From positions 186,001 to 250,000 of the forward strand of contig NC_077242.1 in assembly GCF_947179165.1 (NCBI RefSeq): a stretch of 64,000 nt of DNA, in the 5' to 3' direction. Below are positions 34,088 to 45,790 of this stretch, piece after piece. The position numbers were made by a program, and so were the translations under genes. Numbering within the stretch: the first letter of the stretch is position 1; each line of letters starts with the position of its first letter. Source of the DNA: Solanum dulcamara (taxonomy: Eukaryota; Streptophyta; Magnoliopsida; Solanales; Solanaceae). The notes beneath the pieces are model-generated. The model had not been told where the DNA came from. It made no database searches and worked only from the letters and a program-made list of their open reading frames with translations.

Positions 34088-37000
34088 ATGGCAGTTTCTT
34101 TCATAGTAAAAGCTTCAATCCAGCTTCATTGTCGAGCCATTGTCATCCCCTGGTTAGCTATTTCCCTCACTTGTGGGTTTACATTAAATTATTTATACTA
34201 GCAGCTGCAACTATGTTTGCTAGAGCTCTGTTGATGTATAGTATAGTATTTTTATAAGCTGACATTCCTTTCAAGTGCTTCTGTGATTCTGTAAAATGGG
34301 TTGGTTAAGAAAAGATTTAATTTTTGTGGCAAAAATGACCATAGAAAAGATAACACCTGTTTATTGTCCAAATTATCGAAAATGGGTACTTGTGTTATGT
34401 TGGGTTTTTAAGCAAAGGTTTGATCTTTAGGACAAATATGACCATAGGAAGAGATTACAGTAGCTAGTTCTCCAAATTCTTGAAATGGGTACTTGTGTGA
34501 GTGGATTTAGTGAAGAAAAGGTTTAATTTTTTATGGCAAAAATTACCATAGAAAAGATGACAGCAGTTTATTATCCAAATTGTCGAAAATGGGTACTTGT
34601 ATTTTGCTGGGTTTTTAAGGAAAGGTTTGATCTTTAGGACAAATATGACCATAGGAAGAGATTACAGCAGTTCATTCTCCAAATTCTTGAAACGGGTACT
34701 TGTGTGTGTGGATTTAGTGAAGTAAAGGTTTGATTTTTAGGACAAATGTGACCATCGAAACGATTATTCCAGTTCAATCTCCAAAATATCGAAAATGGGT
34801 ACTTGTCTTATGTTGAGTTTTAAGCTAAGGTTTGATCTTTGATGATCATAGGAAGAGATTACAGCAGTTCATTCTCCAAATTCTTGAAATGGGTACTTTG
34901 TGTGTGGACTTAGTGAAGAAAAGGTTTGATTTTTTTTAGGCCAAATGTTGTCATAAAAAATAATATCACAGTTCATTGTCTAAATTATCGAAATGGGTAC
35001 TTGTGTTACGTGGTTTTTTTAAGAAAAGGTTTGATCTTTAGGACAAACATGAACTTAGGAAGAGATAACAACAGCTCATTCTCTATATTCTTGAAATAGG
35101 TACTTGTGTGAGTGGATTTTTGAAGAAAAGGTTTGATTTTTAGGCCAGATGTGACCATTGAAAAGATTATTACAGTTCATTCTCCAAATTAGATTCTTGT
35201 GTTATGTGAATTTGTTAAGAAAAGGTTTGATTTTTAAGACAAACATGACCATTTAACTAAAAGATTACAGCTGTTTATTTTCAAAATTCTTGAAATGGTT
35301 ACTTGTGTTACGTGGATCTGTTAATTTGACCATAGAAAAGATTTGGGCAGTTCATTCTTCAACTTCTCAAAATGAGTACTTGTATTACGTGGATTTGTTA
35401 AGCAAATTTTAAATTTATAGTGCAAACCTGGACATAGAAAATATCTAAGCAGTTTGTTCTCAAAATTCTTGAAATTGGTACTTGCGTCTAATGGTTTGGC
35501 TTAGCAAAGGTTTGATATTTAGGGTAAATATGGCCATGAAAATATTACAGTTCATACGCAGTTTATTGAAATGAGCATATAACTATGGTTGGCTTTATAT
35601 GTATGTTACTCCAAAAAAAAAATGGTTTGTTTTAGTATGATATGAATATATGATTATTAGGGTGCAGAAGTTCAGTGCCGTAAGCTGCTCCCGAGGCAGA
35701 GATTATAGCATTTCTCCAGTCAGGCACATTCCCAAGAGATCTAATGAATGCCAAGAGTCAGAAACTGCTTTGCCAAAGAAGCACTTTTTGGACATAGAAA
35801 AACACACTTTCTTAAACGGGAATATTCAGGAAACTGAATTTTCTGTCGGTGGTGGGTCGAAGTATGGAGATATACCTTTTCATTCCAAGTCTCAAAATCA
35901 TAAACAAAAGCTTATAACCAGCCTAGATGATGAGGTCGAATTGGGTATGGTTGAGTTCATCCACATCTCTGTTGTTTTTTTACCTGTAGTGGAAACTCAA
36001 ATTAAAATAAGAGGCTGAATATGGAATTTCAGGGAAGGAAGATGAAGTTGATGAAGATTTTGTACTTGAACATGGTATAGCTGAAACTGATAAAGCTAGG
36101 CAAGATGCTGAAACAATCGCAGTTCGATTACTTGCTTCAAGGTTAGAATGTTAAATGTCTCGTCTCTCTCTATCTGGTCGTTATTTATTTGCTGTCAACT
36201 ATTACTAGCTCATTGCACTGATCTTATTTGCAACCTGAAGGTTGAAGGCTGAGTTTTATACCAGATGGATAAATAAAACATGCATCTCCTTAATTATATA
36301 CGGGCATACCTCATAGAGTTGTGTGAGCGTTGATTTCACTTAGAAAAAGATGTGTGAACGATGAAACTGTTAAGACCTTTGTTGATGCACGTGAATTAAC
36401 TTTCCAACCACTAAAACTAAGAAAAGAGGCCCTTAGACTGATGCAAAGAGAGCCACTTTTGATGCATGCTTTTGTACTGTGCAGAGCACTTACGGCTGTA
36501 GAGCTGAAGAAGAAACTCCTGGGAAGAAAGTTTACACTCAATATTGTTAATGCTGTAATAACAGATTTCCATACCAGGTAAACCAAACTGGAATCTGGAT
36601 GTTTCCATCATAGTTGTCAACCATGTCTTCGATAACACAGAAATGTTATTTCAAGTCTCAGTTTCATTTTGGCTATTGGTGCTCATTTGTTACTTGTTCA
36701 CCTACATGTTTCTATTGTTATCTAGAGTGACGTGCTACACTTAAACATGCTAAAGGGAAAATTGAAGAACATAGTGCGATAGGTTTTGTGTCATTTATGA
36801 ATTTGTATTTCATTGATCCATCTTAATTTCACCATAATTGGCCTCATCTGGATTTGTTCTGTGTGTTACTCTAGGGGTTTAATCAATGACAGTCTGTATG
36901 CTGAAATGTTTTCTCGGTCCAGATGGTCTTCCTCAAGTTGGGGTCCGCGACGAATTAAGCAAGTAAATTTTCCTCTTTGGTAACTGCTTCACTGATTGAT

Positions 37001-37822
37001 ATTTTGAGCCTACTTTTTTTATTCTTTTGTATAGAGTCAATTGGTTGTATGGTTAATAATATGATTCTCACCTACTATTTCTCTTTTCCTTTTTTTTTCT
37101 CTTCCAAACTTGGTTTTCATCAGGCTAGTGATGTATAGTAGTAGCTAAATCACTAGCTGAAATTCCCCTGGATAATCTGAATTTTCCTTTTCCCCTGGTT
37201 TGTGCCCATTCATTAGGAGCATATGAGAGCGTATATGTTTCTTGCTGCATCCTAAGTTGAATACTTGACAAAAAGAAATAAAAAATGTTGACATCATAGT
37301 GGAGCGCAATTATGGAAGTAGTCGTTTTATTTTGCTATTCCAACCATCTGGTAGCTGACTCCAACTTGTTTGTGACTGAGGCATTGTTGTATTCCAACCA
37401 TCTGGTGCTTTATTCGTTTTCTTGAGTAGTTACACTCTTATTCATTTCTTCTGCCCTGCGTTTTGTTAACTTTGGTTTTATTTTGCTTTTGTTAGAACCC
37501 CATTGAATGGCCTTGTTGTTTTTTGTATTAGGCCTTGATCAAGAAGGGCGTAAGCGAAGTGGATGCAGACAATGCCATAAAAATGGTCTTCAAGAATGAC
37601 GAAGCTGATGAGGAGCAAGAATCAAGAGAATCAGGGCATGCTATATCAAAACCTTCTCTGGATCAATTGTTTGTCCAGTCATCTAAACAGTGGCTTAAAG
37701 GGCAGGGTGTGCCTAGAGAAAAACGTAAAGCAAGGATTATTCGTTGGCTTCAGTACCGTGGCTTTGATTGGAGTGTGGTTAGTTTCATACTCAAGAAGTT
37801 AGAATCCAGCTATCCTCAATAG
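34088..37822 (+). CDS. RecX-family regulatory protein
   Basis: Six exons: 34088-34152, 35661-35944, 36033-36141, 36485-36577, 36875-36962, 37532-37822; 309 codons before the stop, all introns GT-AG. The N-terminus (MAVSFIVKASIQLHCRAIVI) is basic and lacks acidic residues, suggesting an organelle transit peptide. The C-terminal half carries the RecX pattern of three-helix repeats: LTAVELKKKLLGRKF, GLINDSLYAEMFSRSRW, SWGPRRIKQALIKKGVSEVD and ARIIRWLQYRGFDWSVVSFI. Bacterial RecX binds RecA filaments and limits their activity; plant members are presumed to act on organelle RecA, which is inference. The exon that precedes RALTAVELKK was set by phase: AG joins A to give Arg. The first exon is short and supported only by its start codon, phase and splice donor, so it is the least certain part. 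Confidence 0.87.
34293..35560 (+). repeat. tandem array of about 12 copies, ~103-bp unit, in RecX intron 1
   Basis: The order GGGTACTTGTGTTA, AAGAAAAGGTTTGATTTTTA, GGACAAATATGACCATAG, AAGAGATTACAGCAGTTCA, TTCTCCAAATTCTTGAAAT recurs with a period close to 103 bp. The GGTACTTG word is seen near 34385, 34485, 34590, 34694, 34797, 34890, 34997, 35100, 35188, 35296, 35376 and 35478. It occupies most of the 1.5 kb first intron. Units are diverged by substitutions and small indels. Confidence 0.85.
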
Positions 37823-39591
37823 AGCCCCTTTACTCAGCGAAGGAGATTATGATGATCTGTTTGATGTTGCCATAGCTGGATGTGGTAGACAAGAGCTACG
37901 GTTACTACTGTAAAATGGCCCTTAGTAGAAGTACAAGAAACTGGATCGGTTAATCGGTCTATTTTTCCCATCTCAAAAATAGTTTGAAGTGTTGAGATCA
38001 ACACAGAAGGCGCGTTGTGTGAGTAATAACTTCACCTTGCAGAATTCAAGAGCCCTGAAGTCTTTGTTGTATCAGGAAATGAACAGTTTCACTGGGAGTA
38101 CTTGTATATGTTGTGCCACATTAACCAGATTGTAAAAAAGAATGCTTCCATTTTCAACTCTATGTTTTACCCCGGGTTTAGGTCTAGCGGTAAGAGTGCA
38201 GTGCGTGATGTGTGGATTAGACATACGTCACAAGTTTAAATCCTTTCATAGACAAACTTGATATATAAGTGAAGAAGAGTAGAGGGGTGTGTTCATTATC
38301 TGTTGAGTTTCTAACTATGTGCCACCAGTCCTCGGGATTTCTTGATTATCGAAAAATTTAACTTTATGTTTTCTGCTTATTTTTCATATATTAATAGACA
38401 ATAATAAATTTTCAAATAGTTTCTTTTTGTAGTCATCCTTGATTTGAGTTATTCTGTCCATTCTGCATGTTTGGTTGTGGTATTTATTTACTCATTATTT
38501 TCCCTTGGATAAATTCAAGATCCATAAAAAGGTAATAGCTCCCTATCAAGATATTTTCATACCAAGGACTCAGACTCTAGATCTGGCTATATGAAACAGT
38601 TTTCAAGCAAATGGTATCATGGTTTTACATAAAATCCCACATTATGGGGGTAAATTCCAAATTGAAATCTAAGTTATGTGACATTCATCCCCAACCCACT
38701 AGCCTACTAATTGCTTATAAAAGCTTCTCTCATAAATCACATGGTCATGTGATGGGGCCAACTCATAGTTGGTAGCTTGACTATTTCTTGCAAGACAATT
38801 GGGAATCTTTATTTGCATTCAATAAATTCTAGCTACATAATTCCAAGACCGCCCCCCCTCCCCCCACACCCAACCCAACCAATGATTGAATCACTTCCCA
38901 CATGTCTCCACAATTTCTTAACCCTCAAAGTACTTTTAATAAATATGGTGTCTAGGCCAGCATGCGCATAATTATTTAATCAAAAATCTATTACTTTTTA
39001 TCAACTCGCTTACTAAGGCTTACGCTGATGAGAAAATAACATAGAAATAGTGCCCACTAGCTATATTTTAGTCTGAGTCTTTGAGAAATAGTCATTATGG
39101 TAGAGTTACAAATTTCACGAGTGAAACTTTGTAACAATGTCCTGAAATTTGAAGCGCCATGAAAATAGAGTGGTTAGTCATTGGCAACTTTCCAAGTGTG
39201 ATTTCTATCTTACGTGTGGTCGTGCCCAAGGACATATCGTTTGAAGTACATTCTTTTTTTGATCAATTCTCAAACGGTAGAAGCTTCTTCCAAAGCAAAT
39301 TCTCTTAAGTGAGCAGTCATTTGAATTTCCATTTATATTAGCATGCCTCATTGGCTAACAAAGTTGGTAAGTATAGAATACTAATTGGTATGTAAAAAGT
39401 CTACCAATTTCAGATAATGATGAACAGTGTGATCTTTTCACTCTATAATGCTAATGCTAAATTAAGAACTCCCTTTACAGGATACATGATTTAGGAATGA
39501 AAATGATTTTCCTTAAAATCTATAGCCTGATCTAACTCATAATGCTAATAAAACATGCTATATTCACAAATTTGTTCACTATGTTGATGCC
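37823..39591. other. intergenic region between convergent RecX and receptor kinase
   Basis: Holds the 3' tails of both genes. Apart from the SINE at 38173-38356 and a C-rich tract near 38850 no other feature is recognisable. Confidence 0.5.
38173..38356 (+). mobile_element. tRNA-derived SINE
   Basis: Begins with a tRNA-like head: GGTCTAGCGGTAAGAG is close to a pol III A box (38181) and GTTTAAATCC to a B box (38234-38243). A body containing TAAGTGAAGAAGAGTAGAGG, GTTTCTAACTATGTGCCACC and a tail CGGGATTTCTTGATTATCGA follows, as in Solanaceae SINEs. About 185 bp; ends approximate. Confidence 0.7.
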
Positions 39592-42500
39592 TTATTTGGA
39601 GATAGAGTTATCAGAAAATACAAAAGAGCAGCTACAAGATATTTGGGAATCCACATTCTTGGTGCCAGGTGATTTTGGTAGAGCTGTTACACTTGCATTT
39701 TTCTTCAACAAGTCGGATTCGGACACAACAGGATCAACATTCCGAATTTCCTTGAGCATGGCTACAACATCCCTCATCATCGGACGATCATCAGCTTTTG
39801 TGCTCACACACAGGAATGAAACAGCTAAAGTTTGCATCATTTCATGCATCTCAGGGTCAGCCCTGCCTCTAAGCTTTGGATCAAGAATGTCATTTGGATC
39901 GCACTTGCTTTGTAGGTGATTGCGTACCCATTGTACTAAGTGTGCACCCCTGGGCAATGTTGGGTCCAATGGATGCCTTCCTGTTAGTACCTCCAAGAGG
40001 ACCACACCAAAGCTGTATACATCACTCTTTTCTGTGATCCGTTGCATCGAAGCATGTTCTGTGGACACATAATAAGTCTGTCAATTCAAGAAAAGTTGAT
40101 GCAACTAATTAAGCTGAGATAATGAGTATCTTTTGTATTGTGAGGATTCATCATAAATTGACTAGTCTTATGTTCGATTTCAGCTAGCTGAGATAATGAG
40201 TACTACAACAACGATATCTTTTGTATTGTGAGAATTCATCACAAACTGACTAGTTTTACGTTCTCTATCAGCAATCTGAGATAATGAGTAAAAATGCAAG
40301 TAAAAATAATTACCTGGAGCCATATATCCATAGGAACCAGCAAGATGAGGCCTTTGGCTCTCCTTTAACAAATTTGCATCAACATCACTGTTGACAATCC
40401 TTGCCAGCCCGAAATCGGCCAGGTAAGGCTCCATTCTAGGACCTAACAATACATTCATTGCTTTGACATCTCCATGCATTATAGGGGGTACACAGTCATG
40501 ATGCAAGTATGCAAGAGCATGAGCTACTCCAAGGACTACATCAAATCTGTTCTCCCATTCTGCTGCTCCTTTGCCAACACCATGGAGCAATGAGCTCAAA
40601 CTCCCATTGGGAAGGTAGTCATAGAACAGAAGTTTCATGTTCTGGTTTGAAGCCCAACCGAGGAGGCGTACTATATTCTTGTGCCGGATTGAACCAAGGG
40701 TTTGAATTTCTGAACCAAATGCTCCTGATTCCTCTGATGACCACATTTTCTTGACTGCTAAAGTCGCCCCATTTTCGGTCATTATTCTGTATACAACCCC
40801 AGAGCTCCCAGTGCCAATGACATTAGCTGATGTTAGATTATGAACAATATCATCTATCGAAAAATCCAACTTCTGGTAAAGTGTCATTTCCCAAGTATCA
40901 ACTTCTGGTTCATACTTGGCCGCCATTCGCATCCTGATCAACGTGCAAATGGCTAGCAGAACCAGCACAGCACTTATACTAACAAGGATTGACATAGCAA
41001 GCTTCATGGTGGATTTGGCATGTCCAGCAGGCCCTGTTTGAATCACGTCCCCTCCAGAAATGTAAAGAGCTTGGTTTCCAGTAAGATCACTCAAAGGAAG
41101 TTTATGAAAGAATGGAGTATTGGGAAGTTTTCCATAGAAGTCATTGAATGATATGTTGAGTGAAACAAGGTTTTGAAGGTTTGTGAGAACGTCTAAATTT
41201 CCCGAGAGTTTGTTGTGGGAAAGATCAAGGTTTCCTAGTTTGCTAAGACCAGAAAACTCACTTGGAATCACTCCTGTCAATTGGTTACAGCTAAGGTTAA
41301 GAGAGATTTCAAGAGATGGTATTTGACCCAACTCTTTAGGTATTTCGCCTGATAAACCATTGTACCCGAGATCTAACAGCTGAAGCTTACTGCAAGAAAC
41401 TATCTCAGCTGGAATTCTACCAGAAAGTTGATTCTTCCCAAGATTCAATTTTGTTAATTCTGTTAAAGAACCAACACTTGGACTTAACGAACCCGTAAGC
41501 CTGTTGTCTGAAATGTCCACATACTGTAGACTCCCAGGCAGTTTCTCTGGCAAAGAACCAGTGACCGCGTTCGAATGGAGATCAAGAAACTCAAGATTTT
41601 GACATCCTGATATTGATGAAGGAATTTCTCCCATAAAGTGATTGCCACTCATGTCAAGGAAATTCAAACTTCTTAAGTTTCCTATTTCTGATGGAACAGT
41701 ACCCCCTAGCCTATTGTTATTCACTCTAAATCTATACAAATTTGTGCAGTTTCCAACATCAGTTGGTATAAAACCAGACAAATCATTGGAAAGAAGCAAC
41801 AACTTTGTTAGATTTTTCAAACCAAAGATTTCTTTTGGTATGGAACCAAAAAGATTATTGTAAGAAAGGTCTAGAGCCTGAAGATTCTCACAGTTAGATA
41901 ATGAAACAGGAATTTCACCTGTCAAATTATTTTGCCAAGCAAAGAATAAAGTCAAGCTCTTTAAGTTTCCTATTTCATTAGGAATCTCCCCTGATATACC
42001 ATTGTTGTCAACTTCCAAATGAGACAATTTAGTACAATTTGATATTTCAGTAGGTATTGTACCTGATAACTTATTGACACTCAACTGCAACACTTCAAGA
42101 TTTGAAAGTCCACCAAAGCTTGTAGGAATACTGCCTGTTAAGAGATTCTCAGATAAGTCAATAACTGTGATATCCTTACAATTCCCAAGCTCATTTGGAA
42201 TCACACCAACTATACTATTCTGCCAAAGCAACAAACTTTGGAGCTTCCTGAGCTCCCCTATACTCCTAGGAATCGAACCGGAGATCGAATTCTGATACAA
42301 GTACAAGTTCTGTAGTTCACTACAATTCCCAATCTCTTCTGGAATTGGTCCAGACAAAAGAGCTGTATAAATTGCAATTGTCTGAATCATTTTCAGGTTT
42401 CCAATTGACACCGGCAAATTCCCTGAAATGCTTGTTTCAGCAAGGCCTAAAAAAACCAAGTTGAAGCAGTTTCCAATCTCAAAAGGGAGTTCCCCTTTAA

Positions 42501-43113
42501 GATTTTGATTCCCTCCAGCTCTAAATTCCTCAAGATTACTCAACTTTCCAATACCCTTTGGAATTTCACCACTAAGTTGATTGTCATAAATCAAGAACTT
42601 CTTGAGATTGGACAAATTCCCAATGTCTGATGGAATATCACCTTCAAGAAAATTTGAACTAAGAGATAAAGTTTGAAGCTTTTGAAGCTGACAAAGTTCA
42701 TGTGGAATGACACCAGTGATTGAATTATCACTTATATCAATGAACTTAAGTTCAAGATAATCTCCAAACTCTTTTGGGATTGGACCACTAAGATTAACAG
42801 ATGAAAGAACAAGAGTGTTCAAGAATTTGAGTGGCTGAAAATTTGAAGGCAATGACCCTTGTAAATCAACTGATTTTAGATTTATACTAACAACATGACC
42901 ATTGGAATTGCAGTTTATGCCAAACCAGTTACAAGGACTTTTATCTAAGGAATCCCATGTTGTTAAAACATCATTGGAACTCATGTTTAATGTTTTTTTC
43001 CATGCAAGAAGTGTTTGACTTTGTACATCAATTGAATAACAAGAAGAGAGGAAAAGAGTGTTTAAGGAGAAAAGTAAAAGAAGAAGATAAGGATTTCTTG
43101 AAGGAGCAGACAT
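39592..43113 (-). CDS. LRR receptor-like kinase, RGI3-like
   Basis: Two exons on the minus strand (40314-43113 and 39592-40058), 1088 aa, with the single intron placed at GYMAP(E), as in this receptor subfamily. Order: signal peptide (1-27), LRR N-cap with CNWFGINC, about two dozen leucine-rich repeats of plant type (LxGxIPxxIGNLxxL), transmembrane segment (about 705-727), kinase domain from about residue 755. Kinase motifs: GTGSSGVVY glycine loop, VAIK-type lysine in LAVKKMW (about 785), HGDVKAMN catalytic loop (about 879) and DFG (about 899). The catalytic loop has HGD where HRD is usual, so it is a non-RD kinase. IGTGSSGVVY, VLGVAHALAYLHHDC and the terminal CSFVFSDNS match Arabidopsis RGI3 (At4g26540), a receptor for root meristem growth factor peptides. 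Ligand assignment is inference from that similarity. Confidence 0.93.
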
Positions 43114-43412
43114 TGCTTGCTGCTGCTAAGAGGAAAGAAGAAGAAGAAGAGAGAAAGTTGAGTACTTTGGGATTGTAAAGGGGTGAACCCCATGTTTTGT
43201 TTATAGAGGAAAAACAGAAGAAGATCTGGATCCAAGAGCACTTTCAATTTTTCTATTATTATTATTATTGCACTTTGGTGATGGTTGTTAATTCAGAGTA
43301 GATGATGCAGATGGCTTCATTTGGCTTTATTTATTCATTTATTAATGTTTATATCAATACCATCTTTTTATCTTTCTTTGGTTTCTTTTTCAAAAACTTG
43401 CTTGGTTTTAGT

Positions 43413-43663
43413 ATTGTTCTCTTTGTTTCTTTTGTTAGTCTTTAATCTACGTTATTCGGATTTTTTTTAAATGTTATTTTTCTAATTTTAATTTACGTGA
43501 TTTATTTTTCTTTTAGTTAGTTTCAATAATTTAACTTTAAAATATTCATTTTATCCTAATAAAATAATTTATATTTAGATCGCAAATTTCAAAAGTCTTT
43601 CTAATTTTCTTAAATTTCGTATCAAGACAAACTACCTCATATAAATTGAGACGGAAAAAGTAT
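43413..43663. mobile_element. decayed Stowaway-like MITE
   Basis: The right end ATAAATTGAGACGGAAAAAG and the left TGTTCTCTTTGTTTCTTTTG resemble degenerate versions of the CTCCCTCCGTTTCAATTT terminus in opposite orientation. AAATTTCGTATCAAGACAAA before the right end is a word common in this MITE family. Boundaries are approximate. Confidence 0.4.
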
Positions 43664-44741
43664 CTTTTTTGTGAGTACTTTACTCTTGACTTAGACCATA
43701 TATCTAAAAAGATCCTTCTCTTGGTCATTTCACACGTTGTCTAGTAGAGACGTGATTATTTGAAGTGAATTTTAGTATCGAACATGTTGTGCCCCTCTGG
43801 CGGGGTATGTATTATATCACCTATACATACACTATTTTTGAAGAATTCCGTTATGTTACGTACCCTTCAATATTTTAAAAAATTCTGAGCAACGTAAGTT
43901 TGAACTGTATTGCCTAAAGGGGAACAAATTAATGCTGGTTTTAAATGTGTAATTATCATTTCCCTTTCTTTTTAGTTGTATAGTTAATGTCTGATTTTGA
44001 AATGAGGATTCTTGATAGCTATGAGGCCAGCACCAATACAAATAATAACTCTTTATGAGGACCAGTTCCTCCAATTCTTGTTGTGTATATAATTACTAGG
44101 TACAATTCATAAAGATTTTTTATTTTTATTTTTTTGTTTGGGGTAGGGGTCAGGGTAATAGGTTGGGGGGAGAGGGGTGTTATTCTGATAAATATTTCTT
44201 GGTCTTCAAAGTTGTGAAGTAGAGCATATTCTTTCAAATGGTTTTAATTAAAAGAAGGTGCAGAAATAGTCCATCATCTCATGTACAATAGTATGAGTCA
44301 GCCACATGTTAGTTACTTATAAGACTAATGGCTAGTAATGACTTTGTGATGAAGTAGAGGACATAAGCAAATATTTGGGTACGGCTCGACTATTTCACCA
44401 AACATCTATTATCTCACATTAACATAGATATCGAGAGACTTTTAAAATCAAACTGAAAAATGAAGAAAAGGATAGAAATTAATAAAAGGGAAAATGTCGA
44501 GAATGCCCTCTTATTTTATGAAATATCTTAATTTACCTTTATCTTTAACAAATTGTCTGGTAATAAAGTATGACCAACGGTAATCTTAACCATGGTTAAA
44601 AAAATTATATAACTTTGAAAAATTTTCATTAAACATTTTGACACGTGGATTCGACCAAGTCCATGTTGGGGCTCGATTTAAGTAAAAAAGAAAGTACAAA
44701 ACGATTTGTTAACGATAAAGGCATGAATAATTATAAAGTAT

Positions 44742-44868
44742 AACAACAACAACATACTCAGTGTAACCCATTAGGTGGGGTCTGGAGAGGATAGAATGTA
44801 CGCAGATTTTATTACTATCTCGAGGGCAGAGAGATTGTTTCCGAAAAATCCTCGGCTCAAGTGCATCA
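44742..44868 (-). mobile_element. 3' part of a Solanaceae SINE, reverse orientation
   Basis: Starts with ACAACAACAACATACTCAGT, continues GTAACCCATTAGGTGGGGTC, GGATAGAATGTACGCAGA, TCGAGGGCAGAGAGATTG and ends AAAAATCCTCGGCTCAAGTG. The AAC triplets are the reverse complement of the TTG tail of such SINEs. The tRNA-like head is missing. Confidence 0.65.
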
Positions 44869-45702
44869 AACCCGCACAAATGAAGAAAAAGACAATAAAA
44901 AACATAGTTGATAATTAAGAGAATAGTGTAAAGTCTACAAGAATAAAGTAATAATAATAGCGAAATAATCTAAACACAATGCACAATATAGAGCAAGAAG
45001 TACAAGGATAGTTCTATAAAGTATAAACAAAGGTAAAAATCAAATATTTTGTATAATAGAAAAGTAAACTTAAACCTTTTTTGCCAAAACAAATAATGGA
45101 TAATTTTCATAAAATAACTAATCACAAGGGATTAACAAAAAATTTCCTTGCTAATCTTTCTCACCCAAAATTAAACAAAGAGTTAAATACAAAAATATAG
45201 TGACAAAGGAGATTGTTAATTTAAAGCTTAGGGTCCTGGATCTATAATTCTTAGGAGGTAGTAGAAGAATAAGTGCATATGAATAAATAATATACTATAA
45301 TATAATATAATGTATTACTAAGACAATCATTATACTTATAATATTAGCATTAAGATGGAGATCTCTTCTAATAGTGATGAGAACATGCAGATTTTTTAAA
45401 AAATAATTAAGCTTTAATTAATTTAATTAAACTGCAAAAGTTTGAGGTCATGTTGTCGGGAAGAATATTAATCTTGTCTTAAAATAATACTTATAAAGAA
45501 AAAGAAAAAGAGTACTGCCCTTTAATGGGAGAGACAAAAGTACAACAACTTAATATTTTTTAATTGCTTTCTTTTTACAAAAATACATAAATTGTAGATT
45601 AGATCTCAATCCTTTTGTTTTTACATTTAGCATAATTTGATCACGGGTTCCTCACTTAAAAAAAATGTTATTAATTCATTTTAATTTTTCTTCATCAATA
45701 GT

Positions 45703-45790
45703 TAGTGGTATAGCCTAGTAAAGTGAAGGATGGGTTCGAGAACCAACAATCTAGGTTTTGAATCGAGAAAAATTTCATTCATACATATAA
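45703..45790 (+). mobile_element. SINE head fragment (TS-like)
   Basis: GTGGTATAGCCTAGTAAAG, GGTTCGAGAACCAACAATC and TAGGTTTTGAATCGAG resemble, in order, the tRNA-like head of the tobacco TS SINE family. No body or tail follows. Confidence 0.4.

Noticed and set aside
40180..40313. C-terminal extension of the receptor kinase first-exon frame
   Set aside because: Intron read-through after GYMAPG; the kinase continues with EHASMQRIT in the second exon.
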